Assembly: GCF_007828865.1 (NCBI RefSeq)
Contig: NZ_VIVK01000003.1
Span: 434,001 to 498,000 of the forward strand
Direction: 5' to 3'
Origin: Kribbella amoyensis
Lineage (GTDB): Bacteria > Actinomycetota > Actinomycetes > Propionibacteriales > Kribbellaceae
DNA: 64,000 bases
The translations under genes were made by a program, and so were the position numbers. The notes below the pieces were generated by a model. That model had not been told where the DNA came from, searched no databases, and worked only from the letters and a program-made list of their open reading frames with translations. Shown here piece after piece: positions 48,527-56,732 of this stretch (position 1 is the stretch's first letter; the number at the start of each line of letters is the position of its first letter).

Positions 48527-48569
48527 TCAGCTGATCGGCAGTCCGGGACTCAGCTGATCGGCAGTCCGG
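48527..48569. repeat. 23-bp tandem duplication at the 3' end of the SARP gene
   Basis: The 20-bp sequence TCAGCTGATCGGCAGTCCGG is present at 48527-48546 and 48550-48569. The second copy encodes the last residues (SGLPIS) and stop of the SARP protein. The first copy lies just past its end and touches the convergent racemase-family gene stop. Confidence 0.75.
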
Positions 48570-51333
48570 AGACCAGGAGTTTCTGGATGTCCTCGGCCTG
48601 GATGGTCGCATGTCGGTCGGAGGTGGGCAGCCGGTCCAATTCGTCCAGCGCCTGCTGCCAGCTCCGGTGGGCGTCGTCCAGCCGGGTCAACGCGGTCAGG
48701 GCATGCCCTAGCGTCACCAGGACCTCGACCTTGGACCACGGGAGTTGCTCTCGCTCGGACAGCTCGAGCGCCTCCTCGAGCAGGGCCCTGGCCTCGTCGG
48801 GCTGGTCGCGCCGGAGCGCGATCTCGGCGCAGGTGTGCAGGGCGAAGGTCAGCCCGTCCCAGTCCGCGAGCTCGCGATGCGTCCGCACTGATCTGGTGGC
48901 GGAGGCGTACGCGTCGTCGAGGTGGCCCAGATCGCGTTGCGCGTTCGCCAGGTTGTTGGACAGCACCCCGATGTCGTGAAAGCTCCCGGCCTCCAGCGCG
49001 TCGTCCAGCGCGCCGTTGAGGTGCATCACGGCCTCGTCCAACCGGCCCAGCCGCCGCAGCGCCAGCCCGAGGTTGCCGGTGGTCATCATCTGACCACGCA
49101 GGTTCCCCAAGCGCAGGAAGAGGGCACGGGAGTGCTCGATCTCGACGACTGCCTGGGCGTACTCCCCAGCTCGGCCGTAGCAGGTCGCGAGCTGATTGGC
49201 GGCGATGGCTTCCAGCAGCGGATCACCGGCCGCGCGAGCCGCGCTCGCCGCCGTCCGCATGGTCACGAAGGAGTCGGAGAGGGCCGATTTCCGGGTCAGG
49301 TGCTGCCACAGGTAGACACCGACCATCGCCGCTTTCCGGGGGTGGCCGTTCTCCGCGGCCCGCCCGACGGCGGAGACGATGTCGCGGTACTCGAGCTCGA
49401 ACCAGGCATGCGCCTCACGATCCGAGGCGAACCCCAGCGGTTCGGCACCGGCCACGAACTCGGGCAGCAGGACGAGGTTGTGGCCGATCACCGTGGCCGC
49501 GGCCCGCAGTGTCGCCAGGTACCAGTCGAGGAGCCGGCCGAGGACGGCCTGGACCCCTGCCTCGCCGTCGACCGCGAGGGCCTGCTCGGCGGCGAACACC
49601 CCTAGCAAGCTGTGGAACGTGAAGCGGCCGGGCCGTGGCTCCTGGACGAGATGGAGGTCGGTGAGCTTCCGGAGCGCCCGGACCGTCGCGGCGTCGCCCA
49701 GCCCGCCCAGCGCAACGGCACATGGGGTCGATACGGACTGCGCACCGCTCGCCGCCAGGGCGCGGAACAGCGCGGCGCAGTCCGGGTCCAACGCGCGATA
49801 GGAGCGGTCCACGATCACCCGGACGTCGGCCGCGTCGTCGTCGCCGGTCCGCAGCAGATCCAGCCGCGCCGGTGCCGAGCGGAGATCCTGGACGAGCTGC
49901 TCGACGCCGAGCTCCGGTTGCCGGTTCGCCTGGCCGGCGGCGACCGCCAGGGCCAGCGGCAGGTGTCCGCAGAGCTCGGCCAGCTCGGTCAGCCAGCGGT
50001 CCGGCCGGTCTGCCCCGGCCACGCCCGGGCGCAGCGATCCAGCCAGCATCGCCCGGGACTCCTGCGGACTCAGCGGAGCGACCGAGACCTGCCGGAAGTC
50101 GTCGCGAGCGGCCAGGCCGTCCAGCCGATGCCGGGAGGTGATGACCACGAACGCGGATCCGCCCGGCAGCAGCGGGCGTACCTGGTCGGCGTTGCGCGCG
50201 TCGTCGAGAACGAGCAGGATCCTCCGCCGGGCGACCGCTGTCCGGAACTCGGCGGTCCGGGCGTCGGTGGAGGCGGGCACCGCGTCGGCCGGTACGCCGA
50301 GCGAGCGGAGCAGGTCGTGCAGGGCGTCCGCCGGGTCGACGGGCGAGCGCTGACCGTAGCCGCGAAGGTCGACGAAGAGGCAGCCGTCGGGGAACTCGGC
50401 GCCGGCCTGATGCGCCCATTGCACGGCCAGCGAGGTCTTGCCCACGCCAGGTGGTCCGTGCAGGATGACGCCCGCGTTCGCGCCGGCTTCGTCAGGGCGC
50501 GTGCCGAGCAGCCGATGCAGGTCCGCCAGCACCTCGGACCGGCCGCCGAACCGTGCGACGCGAGGCGGCAGCTGCCACGGGATCATCGGATCCGCGCACG
50601 CCTCGGCCGCGTCCGCGGTGAGCGCGAGCGTGAAGGCTGCGCGCAGCTCCTCCCCGGGATCCACGCCCAGTTCCTCGGCCAGGTGCCGCCGGACCCGGTC
50701 GTACTGCCCGAGCGCCTCGGCTCGGCGCCCGGACCCGGCCAGGGCACGGATCAGCCGCGACCACAGGGACTCCCGGAGCGGGTACCGGTCGGCCAGGTCG
50801 CGGAGCTCGGCGCTGACCAGGTCGTGCCGGGCCAGGGCCAGGTCGAGATCCACCCGGGCCTCGAAGGCGCCCAGGTACCGTTCGATCAGCCGGGTCCGCT
50901 CGTCCTCCGGTACCTCCGGGGCGGACTCGTCGCGGAGCGGCTCGGGCCACATCGCCAGTCCCTGCGCGAGCAGCTCGTACCGGCGGGCGCTGTCGGTTTC
51001 GTTGCCGGCGGCCTCGAACTGGCCGAGCATCCGGAGCACGTCGACGTCGCCGGGATCGATCTGCAGGCAGTACCGGCCGCGCTCGCTGCTGATCGCGCTC
51101 TCACCGAGGACCCGGCGCAGCCGTGCGATCGCCGAGTGCAGGGTCGGCCGGGGGTTGTCCGGGGAGCGGTCGTCCCAGAGCCGGTTGATCAGCGAATCGG
51201 CGGTGAGCGGACGCCCGGCGGACAACGCGAGGAGCGCCACCAGCGACCTCGACAACGCGCCCCGGAACTCGACCGGCGTGCCGTCCAGCGCGACCGAGAA
51301 ACCGCCCAGGAGCTGCACCTTGATCACAGCCAT
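48550..51333 (-). CDS. SARP-type transcriptional regulator (AfsR-like)
   Basis: 927 residues from ATG 51333; TATTCT lies 5 nt upstream, suggesting a leaderless start. Domains in order: OmpR-type winged helix (1-95, LLGGFSVALDGTPVEFRGAL), BTAD (about 97-245, ending LAEELGVDPGEELRAAF), NB-ARC ATPase (about 265-560, Walker A GPPGVGKTSL and Walker B ILLVLDDARN), then a TPR region (about 650-920). This is the full AfsR layout. Such regulators activate secondary metabolite or secretion genes. No biosynthetic cluster is visible in the window; the adjacent secreted Cys-rich protein gene is a candidate target. Confidence 0.92.
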   Translation of the reverse strand: MAVIKVQLLGGFSVALDGTPVEFRGALSRSLVALLALSAGRPLTADSLINRLWDDRSPDNPRPTLHSAIARLRRVLGESAISSERGRYCLQIDPGDVDVLRMLGQFEAAGNETDSARRYELLAQGLAMWPEPLRDESAPEVPEDERTRLIERYLGAFEARVDLDLALARHDLVSAELRDLADRYPLRESLWSRLIRALAGSGRRAEALGQYDRVRRHLAEELGVDPGEELRAAFTLALTADAAEACADPMIPWQLPPRVARFGGRSEVLADLHRLLGTRPDEAGANAGVILHGPPGVGKTSLAVQWAHQAGAEFPDGCLFVDLRGYGQRSPVDPADALHDLLRSLGVPADAVPASTDARTAEFRTAVARRRILLVLDDARNADQVRPLLPGGSAFVVITSRHRLDGLAARDDFRQVSVAPLSPQESRAMLAGSLRPGVAGADRPDRWLTELAELCGHLPLALAVAAGQANRQPELGVEQLVQDLRSAPARLDLLRTGDDDAADVRVIVDRSYRALDPDCAALFRALAASGAQSVSTPCAVALGGLGDAATVRALRKLTDLHLVQEPRPGRFTFHSLLGVFAAEQALAVDGEAGVQAVLGRLLDWYLATLRAAATVIGHNLVLLPEFVAGAEPLGFASDREAHAWFELEYRDIVSAVGRAAENGHPRKAAMVGVYLWQHLTRKSALSDSFVTMRTAASAARAAGDPLLEAIAANQLATCYGRAGEYAQAVVEIEHSRALFLRLGNLRGQMMTTGNLGLALRRLGRLDEAVMHLNGALDDALEAGSFHDIGVLSNNLANAQRDLGHLDDAYASATRSVRTHRELADWDGLTFALHTCAEIALRRDQPDEARALLEEALELSEREQLPWSKVEVLVTLGHALTALTRLDDAHRSWQQALDELDRLPTSDRHATIQAEDIQKLLVSGLPIS

Positions 51334-51422
51334 GCCGCAGAATAACGGGCCCGGAGTCCAGCCGGCGACGCCCTGGGAACAGCCGGCCCGGAGCGGGCCG
51401 GCTGCTGGTCCGGTCAGCGCCG

Positions 51423-51884
51423 TCAGTACCGGATCTGGACGCAGGCCGGCTGCGGCTGCTTGCCCTCCCAGATCGCCTTGGAGCAGACCTGCGAACCCGG
51501 CTGGAACTGCTTGTTCACGGTGAACTTCGCCCCCAGGTGGCCCAGGGCGCAGGTGTTGTGCTGGAAGCTGTTGGAGTACGGGTACCCGCCGAGCTCGGTG
51601 CCCCAGACCTCGATCTTGACGTTGCAAACGGTGACCGGGTAGCCGGGTACGCCCTTGGAGTCGATCCAGCCCTCGATGGACTCGACGTTCAGGCCGGCGC
51701 CGTTCACCCGGACGCAGTGGTTGTTCCAGTTCCCCGGACCGTGCGCCGCGGTACAACCCGCCGCGCCCTCGGGGTCGGACGCGGTGACCGCCGCGTTCGC
51801 GGTCGCCGCCGGAATCGTTGCTGCCAGCAACCCGATCAGGGCGGCGGCCAGGACGAGGAGACTGCGGGCGCGAATCGAACTCAT
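51423..51884 (-). CDS. Secreted Cys-rich protein of unknown function
   Basis: 153 residues from ATG 51884. Signal peptide about 1-31 (LLVLAAALIGLLAAT, cut after ANA). The mature ~120 residues contain six Cys (GCTAAHG, HCVRVNG, VCNVKIE, TCALGHL, VCSKAIW, ACVQIRY), enough for three disulfides, and many Gly, Asn and Tyr. The spacing suggests a compact beta protein such as a small antimicrobial or enzyme inhibitor; this is inference. Upstream is a 15-bp palindrome (GTGAA-N5-TTCAC, 51888-51902). It lies directly upstream of the SARP gene on the same strand. Confidence 0.65.
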   Translation of the reverse strand: MSSIRARSLLVLAAALIGLLAATIPAATANAAVTASDPEGAAGCTAAHGPGNWNNHCVRVNGAGLNVESIEGWIDSKGVPGYPVTVCNVKIEVWGTELGGYPYSNSFQHNTCALGHLGAKFTVNKQFQPGSQVCSKAIWEGKQPQPACVQIRY

Positions 51885-51887
51885 TTG

Positions 51888-51902
51888 GTGAATGATGTTC
51901 AC
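51888..51902. promoter_or_regulatory. Short palindrome before the secreted protein gene
   Basis: GTGAA-TGATG-TTCAC ends 4 bp before the ATG at 51884. A possible operator; no known consensus is matched. Confidence 0.3.
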
Positions 51903-52111
51903 TGTTGCTCCACTTCGGCCGGTGCCGGCGCCGATCGGGCGCCTCGGAACACCGGTGTGCCGCCAGCTTTGCCAACCAGTCTTCCGTTTCGCTGCCCGCA
52001 GGCTGTCGGAGCCACGTCCGCCGACAGCGGTCAGCCGGTCACCTGCCAAGGGCTCAGGTCGAGGTCCGGGTACCGCATCCGCATCCCCGCAAGGGTTTCG
52101 GGCGTCCAGAA

Positions 52112-52951
52112 TTAGGGGCCGGGCCGCGGAAAACCGAAGAGCTCGAGCTGCCGCACCGTTGCCCTGGGCACGAACTCGTACCAGGCCGGCTCGTGACTGC
52201 GGCCGGCCCAGGCGACCCGGTTGCCCCAGTCAACTTCCGCCGCGCGGAAGGTGAGCTGCATCGAGTACCGCGCACCGCGGGGCTTGCGCAGGCCGGTACC
52301 GCGGTGAAAGGTGTTGGTGCTGAAGGCAATCACCGTCCCGGCCGGCCCGGCTCCGGACTCCTCCACGTCGTACAACGCGGTGTTGTCGGCGGTCGAGACG
52401 AACCGGTCCCCCTGGCCGCCGGACCGCGGCAGGAAGTTCGGGCTCATCGGCAGGTCGGCGGTGTGGGTCCGCGAGACGAGGTGCGGCGGACCGAGGTCTT
52501 CGGGCACGTCGACGAGGAAGACGAAGAACTCGACCTGCTGGTACTCGTCCGCGGTCGTCGGTACCAGCACGGTGTGGTTGAGGTAGTCCCGGTGCAGCTC
52601 CTGGTCGTACGAGGTGGCACCGGTGTACTTCGCCCAGGCCTCGGCCGAGTAGATCCGCAGATCCGTATGCCCGATCAGCGTCTCGGCCAGCTCGACGATC
52701 CGCGGATGCACGGCGAGCAGACTCAACTCCGGACTGGCGAACGGGAACGTGTCGATCCCGTCGAACTCGTCCTCGAGGTACCTCTTCCGCCGTGGATCGG
52801 TGCCGTCGTGGAACCCATCCGGCGTGGGGAACATCGTCTCCAGTTCCCCCAGCGCAGGTGCAAGGTCCTCCGCCGAGAGGAACCCGGGCAACTTCACGAA
52901 ACCATCGGTATGCCACGTCCGGGCGAGCTCATCACGATCCACCCCAGCCAT
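52112..52951 (-). CDS. Phytanoyl-CoA dioxygenase (PhyH) family protein
   Basis: 279 residues from ATG 52951; TTG 52978 would add nine residues. Fe(II)/2-oxoglutarate oxygenase: iron ligands His120 and Asp122 (ELHRDYL) and His216 (TFHRGTG), with Arg near 219-222 for 2-oxoglutarate. Members hydroxylate lipids or secondary metabolites. Substrate unknown. The 228-bp gap downstream to the secreted protein gene holds no gene. Confidence 0.85.
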   Translation of the reverse strand: MAGVDRDELARTWHTDGFVKLPGFLSAEDLAPALGELETMFPTPDGFHDGTDPRRKRYLEDEFDGIDTFPFASPELSLLAVHPRIVELAETLIGHTDLRIYSAEAWAKYTGATSYDQELHRDYLNHTVLVPTTADEYQQVEFFVFLVDVPEDLGPPHLVSRTHTADLPMSPNFLPRSGGQGDRFVSTADNTALYDVEESGAGPAGTVIAFSTNTFHRGTGLRKPRGARYSMQLTFRAAEVDWGNRVAWAGRSHEPAWYEFVPRATVRQLELFGFPRPGP

Positions 52952-53007
52952 CGTGTTCGCCCGATCCCCAGCCGGCAACAGGTTTTTCCCCCTGTCAGAC
53001 TGGCGCG

Positions 53008-53238
53008 GTGATCACGCCGAGGGAACTCAGCCAGGGCCACCAGGTCGCCGACGCCGATCTCCCCCTCCTCGCCGCCCACTGGCTGGCCGACGGCTACGAC
53101 TCCCCCACCCTTCGCGAACTGGCCGGCCTCACCCACCGCGACGGCCAAGAGGCCCGTACCCTCCGCGACACCGTCCTCGCCGAACTCGGCCACCCGATCA
53201 AGCTGATCACCTCCCCGTACGAGGGACTACCGAGCTGA
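53008..53238 (+). CDS. Small conserved protein of unknown function
   Basis: 76 residues from GTG 53008; CAGACT lies 6 nt upstream, consistent with a leaderless start. All-helical, with LPLLAAHWLADGYDSPTLRELAGL resembling a short family common in actinobacteria that is annotated only as hypothetical. No Cys, membrane helix or HTH. Confidence 0.6.
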   Translation: MITPRELSQGHQVADADLPLLAAHWLADGYDSPTLRELAGLTHRDGQEARTLRDTVLAELGHPIKLITSPYEGLPS

Positions 53239-53326
53239 TCGGCGTGTTGAGGTCGGCGGTGCGATCTCGGCGGTATTGCGAGAATTGAGCGAAGAGGACG
53301 TACCCGCTCTGGCTTGAAGCCGGCGG

Positions 53327-54349
53327 TCAGTCGCGGAGGAAGTCGATCGGGGTGGTTGCGTCGAAGCCGGAGCAGGCTTCGGCGAGGGCTTCCAGGGTCG
53401 GCTGCTCGGTGCCGTGGACGGCCGGGTCGGGGCGGAAGCGGATCGTGGTCCCGGTGCTTCCCGACGCGTCGACCTTGGTGAGCGGACCCCGCGGCAGGCC
53501 GTGTTCGTACCGTTGGGTCCAGCTGCCCTCGGTCCGGCGGTTGGTGTGCTCGACCCATTCGCTCAGCGCGCACACCACCGACATCCCCGAGCGGCGCCGG
53601 CCGTCCGGGAGTACGGGTGAGTCGGCGACCTCGAAGAAGCGCAGGTCCTTGGTCGCCATGATCGGCTTGACCATCGGCACACCGGCCGCGTCGAAGCGCA
53701 CCGCGGTCCCGCGGCCGTTGTCCTCGACCGAGACGGAGCCGTCGTCGTGCAGGATCACCCGCACGTGGTCCGTCGTCCCCTCGCGCGCCTCGTCCAGGGC
53801 GTACGCGATCACCTCCAGCGCGGCATGCAGCACCCCGCCCTCCGCGTACCGGCTCGCCTCGCGCTGGATCGCGGCGACGTGCTCGGTGTCCGTGCTCGAC
53901 AACCAACTGTGCGTACTCAACCGCATCGTCAGGAACGGGATCGTGTCACCGTCCAGCACATACCGCTCGGTCTCCACGAAGCCGTGCCGTTGCGCGAAGT
54001 ACACGCCCTCCTCGTTCGTCGCGAGGATGACGGTCTCGACCGCGGTGGCGCCCAGTTCGTCCGCCTTCGCCAGCCCCCGCCGGTACAACTGCTCCCCGAA
54101 CCCGCGACGCCGGTACTCGGGCAGGATGCGCGCGATCACGGTCACCGTGTCCGTCTCCCCGTCCGGCGGCCGCACGGTCGAGCAACCGACCGCCGTGTCA
54201 CCGAGGTAGGCAACGTCGAGGTGGTTCCGCTGGACCCGCTCGCGAACCTCGTCGGTCGACAAGGGCGCCGTCGGGATGATCGCGTTGTGCACCTCCCGCC
54301 AGTCCTCGACCAACGCGTCCCCGTCCACCGGCACGATCCTCAGCTCCAC
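53327..54349 (-). CDS. GNAT acetyltransferase fused to a degenerate GyrB-like ATPase domain
   Basis: 340 residues from GTG 54349 (GTG 54352 equally possible). Residues 1-145 are a GNAT domain with the acetyl-CoA loop RRRGFGEQLYRRG (80-92) and FAQRHGF late in the fold. Residues 165-315 follow the GyrB N-terminal GHKL domain closely: LHAALEVIAYALDEA (N-box, 174-188), DGSVSVEDNGRG (203-214), SVVCALSEWVEH (257-268) and GTTIRFRPDP (300-309). In GyrB the N-box reads EVVDNxxDEA; here the Mg-binding Asn is Tyr183 and the Asp before it is Ala. The glycine-rich ATP lid (GLHGVGxS) is replaced by GRRRSGMS. ATP hydrolysis is therefore unlikely; ligand binding may remain. Confidence 0.75.
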   Translation of the reverse strand: MELRIVPVDGDALVEDWREVHNAIIPTAPLSTDEVRERVQRNHLDVAYLGDTAVGCSTVRPPDGETDTVTVIARILPEYRRRGFGEQLYRRGLAKADELGATAVETVILATNEEGVYFAQRHGFVETERYVLDGDTIPFLTMRLSTHSWLSSTDTEHVAAIQREASRYAEGGVLHAALEVIAYALDEAREGTTDHVRVILHDDGSVSVEDNGRGTAVRFDAAGVPMVKPIMATKDLRFFEVADSPVLPDGRRRSGMSVVCALSEWVEHTNRRTEGSWTQRYEHGLPRGPLTKVDASGSTGTTIRFRPDPAVHGTEQPTLEALAEACSGFDATTPIDFLRD

Positions 54350-54400
54350 CACGCCAGCACCCAACCCCGTTCCCCGGCCGCGCGTCAACCCTGTTCCGGC

Positions 54401-54406
54401 GACAAT
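54401..54406 (+). promoter_or_regulatory. -10 box, leaderless start
   Basis: GACAAT lies 5 nt before ATG 54412, with no Shine-Dalgarno site. Confidence 0.4.
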
Positions 54407-54411
54407 GGGGC

Positions 54412-54996
54412 ATGCCGATCGCCCACGAACTGACGCCCGAGGCAACGAACCCGGAACCCGGCCGGGTGATCCTGCTGAACGGCACGTCCAGCTCCGGCAA
54501 GTCGAGCATCGCGGCCGAACTCCTCACCACCCTCGACGGCCCGTGGTACCACCTCGCCGTCGACCACTGCCACCGCATCCGCTCCCGCCACCCGTGGACC
54601 GAGAACGAGTTCCTGCCGATCTTCCAGCGCACCCTCCTCGGCTTCCACCGCATGGTCGCCGGGATGGCAGCGGCGGGGAACGACGTCGTGGTCGACCACA
54701 TCCTCAGCGAGGACTGGCGCCTGACCGACTGCCTCGAAGTCTTCGCCGGACTCGACCTGTACTACATCGGCATCCACTGCTCCCTGCCAGAGCTGGAACG
54801 CCGAGAAGCCGACCGCGGCGACCGCACCACCGGCCTCGCCGCCCTCCAGTACCCCCTGGTCCACCGCCACGGCGTCTACGACCTCGAAGTCGACTCCGAG
54901 AAGCACGACCCCACAACCTGCGCCACCAAAATCCGAACCCGCCTCACCCAATCGCCACCCACCGCCTTCCCCACCCTGAGGAAGTCGTTCGGTTAG
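54412..54996 (+). CDS. Chloramphenicol phosphotransferase-like P-loop kinase
   Basis: 194 residues from ATG 54412. Walker A GTSSSGKSS at 24-32 and a shallow Walker B-like VVVDHILSED. The pattern of WYHLAVD, the VDH around 102-104 and HCSLPELERREADRGDR matches the CPT family (P-loop kinases including chloramphenicol 3-O-phosphotransferase). Most members are uncharacterised, so resistance cannot be assumed. Its end overlaps the convergent GDPD gene by 4 bp. Confidence 0.8.
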   Translation: MPIAHELTPEATNPEPGRVILLNGTSSSGKSSIAAELLTTLDGPWYHLAVDHCHRIRSRHPWTENEFLPIFQRTLLGFHRMVAGMAAAGNDVVVDHILSEDWRLTDCLEVFAGLDLYYIGIHCSLPELERREADRGDRTTGLAALQYPLVHRHGVYDLEVDSEKHDPTTCATKIRTRLTQSPPTAFPTLRKSFG

Positions 54997-55619
54997 GGGA
55001 GGTTGGTGAGGAGGGGGAGGTTTTTGCTGATGATGCCGGTGACGCCCAGGCGGTGGGCTTCGTCCAGGGCCGTGGCGTCGTCGACGGGCCAGGTGAGGAC
55101 GAGGTCGGCTCTTCGGCGGAGTTCGGTGACGAGGGCCGGGGTGAGTAGGCGGAGGTGGACGCAGACACCGTGAACCGGGCTCACTTTGAGTCTGCGGCGG
55201 AGGCGGCTCAACCCACGGCGGCTACCCGCTGAGTACACCAACTTCGCCTCAGGCTGGTCCGCCAACTTCGGCAGCATCCACCAGTGCTGCGTGCACACGG
55301 TGATCGGCGTACCGCGGACCGCCGCGGCCACGCGACCCGCCAAGTACGGGTGGATGCCCTTGAGGTCCAGCATCAGCCGGGGATCCCCGCCGACCGCCGC
55401 GAGCAGATCCGCGAGGGACGGCACCGGGGTACGGCGTACCAGCTCGCCTTGCTCCCACAGGAACCACGGGCCGAGCGTCTTGTGGTGGCGGATCTCCAGG
55501 CGGCCGCGGTACCCGTGCACGTCCGCCTCGACGAGGTCCACGCCCGCGTCGAGGGCTTCCCGGAGTCCGGCCAGATCGTTGCCGGCGCGGTGGGCGACGG
55601 TGACGAGGCGCTCGGACAT
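54993..55619 (-). CDS. Glycerophosphodiester phosphodiesterase (GDPD)
   Basis: 208 residues from ATG 55619. The catalytic marks are VAHRAG (His-Arg, 8-13) and LVEADVHGYRG (Glu, Asp and His), then HHKTLGP. TIM-barrel end SPVHGVCVHLR, ADLVLTWPVDD and GVTGIISKNLP. Shorter than the usual ~240 residues but no core motif is missing. Cytosolic, no signal peptide. Its start overlaps the stop of the upstream flippase-like gene by one base (TGATG), so the pair likely acts together on glycerophospholipids. Confidence 0.83.
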   Translation of the reverse strand: MSERLVTVAHRAGNDLAGLREALDAGVDLVEADVHGYRGRLEIRHHKTLGPWFLWEQGELVRRTPVPSLADLLAAVGGDPRLMLDLKGIHPYLAGRVAAAVRGTPITVCTQHWWMLPKLADQPEAKLVYSAGSRRGLSRLRRRLKVSPVHGVCVHLRLLTPALVTELRRRADLVLTWPVDDATALDEAHRLGVTGIISKNLPLLTNLP

Positions 55620-56605
55620 CAGGCCGTGGCTGGTCGTCTCGACGTTCGCCAGCGCAGCAGCAGTCCACCGCCGCCGAGCAGCAACGCCGGGACCCACGTC
55701 AGCAGCGCCGTCAACGCCACAGCGCCCAGCGCCGCCGTCCACGGCACGCCGATCGCCGCGAGCCCCGCGACGAGCGCACCCTCCCGCGGGGTCGCACCGT
55801 GGACGCCCGGGAGCGCGCCGGCCACCTGGCTCGCGCCGAAGACACCCAGCAGCTGCAGCGCCGACACCGAGTCACCGACCGCGTGGATCGCGCCGACGAG
55901 CAGGCAGACGATGGTCAGCTGGTAGACCACCGACAACGCGACCCCACCGGCGAACACCTTCCACGACGGCCACGGCCAGCGGTCCTTGAAGCCGGGTTTG
56001 CGCCGGTTCACCAGCACCGCGACGGCGAGCACCACCGCGGCACCGACCAGGGCGACACCCATCACGATCGGCGGCAGCGCGACGCCGGACACGACCACGG
56101 CGACGATCATGCCGACCGCGCCGACGAACCGGTCCAGCGCGACCTCGGCGACCGCGGGCGCCCGGCGTACTCCGGTGGTCTCGAGGCGGTGCACCCGCCA
56201 GAGGTCCGCACCCGCGTGCCACGGCGTGATCAACCCCAGGATCTCGCTCTCCGCGTACGCGCGCAGATGCCAGCGCCGGGTCTGTCCGCTCGCCGACAAC
56301 GCGTGCCAGCGCAGCGGACACGCGACGTACTTGCCGATCACGAACGGGAGGAGGCCGACCACGGCGGGCAACAGGGTCAGGTGCGGAACGCGATCGACGT
56401 TCCACGCCGAGACCAGCACGGCCACGACCAGCGCGGCGACCCGGAACAGCCGGTTGTGGAAGAGCGCCTGGCCCCAGCGGAGAGCGGTGGTCGCGGCGCG
56501 GCGGATTCCGCTCACCGGTGCAACGGTGGCGGTGACGGTCGGTGTCTCTTCCGAGGAGGAGAGATTTTCTGATGCCGCCCCAGACGGCACGGGGGAGAGA
56601 TTCAT
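55619..56605 (-). CDS. Lysylphosphatidylglycerol synthase TM-region-like protein (UPF0104)
   Basis: 328 residues from ATG 56605. About eight membrane helices after a 40-residue disordered N-terminus. The family signature region ESEILGLITPWHAGADLWRV and EVALDRFVGAVGM is present, as is PGVHGATPREGALVAGLAAIG. Equivalent to the flippase part of MprF without the lysyl-transferase domain. Likely moves a lipid or polyprenyl-linked substrate; coupled to the GDPD gene. Confidence 0.8.
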   Translation of the reverse strand: MNLSPVPSGAASENLSSSEETPTVTATVAPVSGIRRAATTALRWGQALFHNRLFRVAALVVAVLVSAWNVDRVPHLTLLPAVVGLLPFVIGKYVACPLRWHALSASGQTRRWHLRAYAESEILGLITPWHAGADLWRVHRLETTGVRRAPAVAEVALDRFVGAVGMIVAVVVSGVALPPIVMGVALVGAAVVLAVAVLVNRRKPGFKDRWPWPSWKVFAGGVALSVVYQLTIVCLLVGAIHAVGDSVSALQLLGVFGASQVAGALPGVHGATPREGALVAGLAAIGVPWTAALGAVALTALLTWVPALLLGGGGLLLRWRTSRRPATA

Positions 56606-56732
56606 GGGGGCTTGTGGTTTTCTGGTAATGAGGGGTTCTGGTCGAGCCGGCCGACCCTGGGGGGTCGACTCGCGGGAAAGTCTAGGCAGCAGCACCCAAA
56701 CGCGCAGGTCGAAGCGTTGCGGGAGGGGCAAC

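Noticed and set aside
48550-51333. Biosynthetic gene cluster around the SARP regulator
   Set aside because: No PKS, NRPS, terpene synthase or RiPP genes occur nearby. Only scattered enzymes (PhyH, racemase-like, methyltransferase) are present.
54412-54996. Chloramphenicol resistance gene
   Set aside because: Only the family fold is visible. Most CPT-like proteins have unknown substrates.
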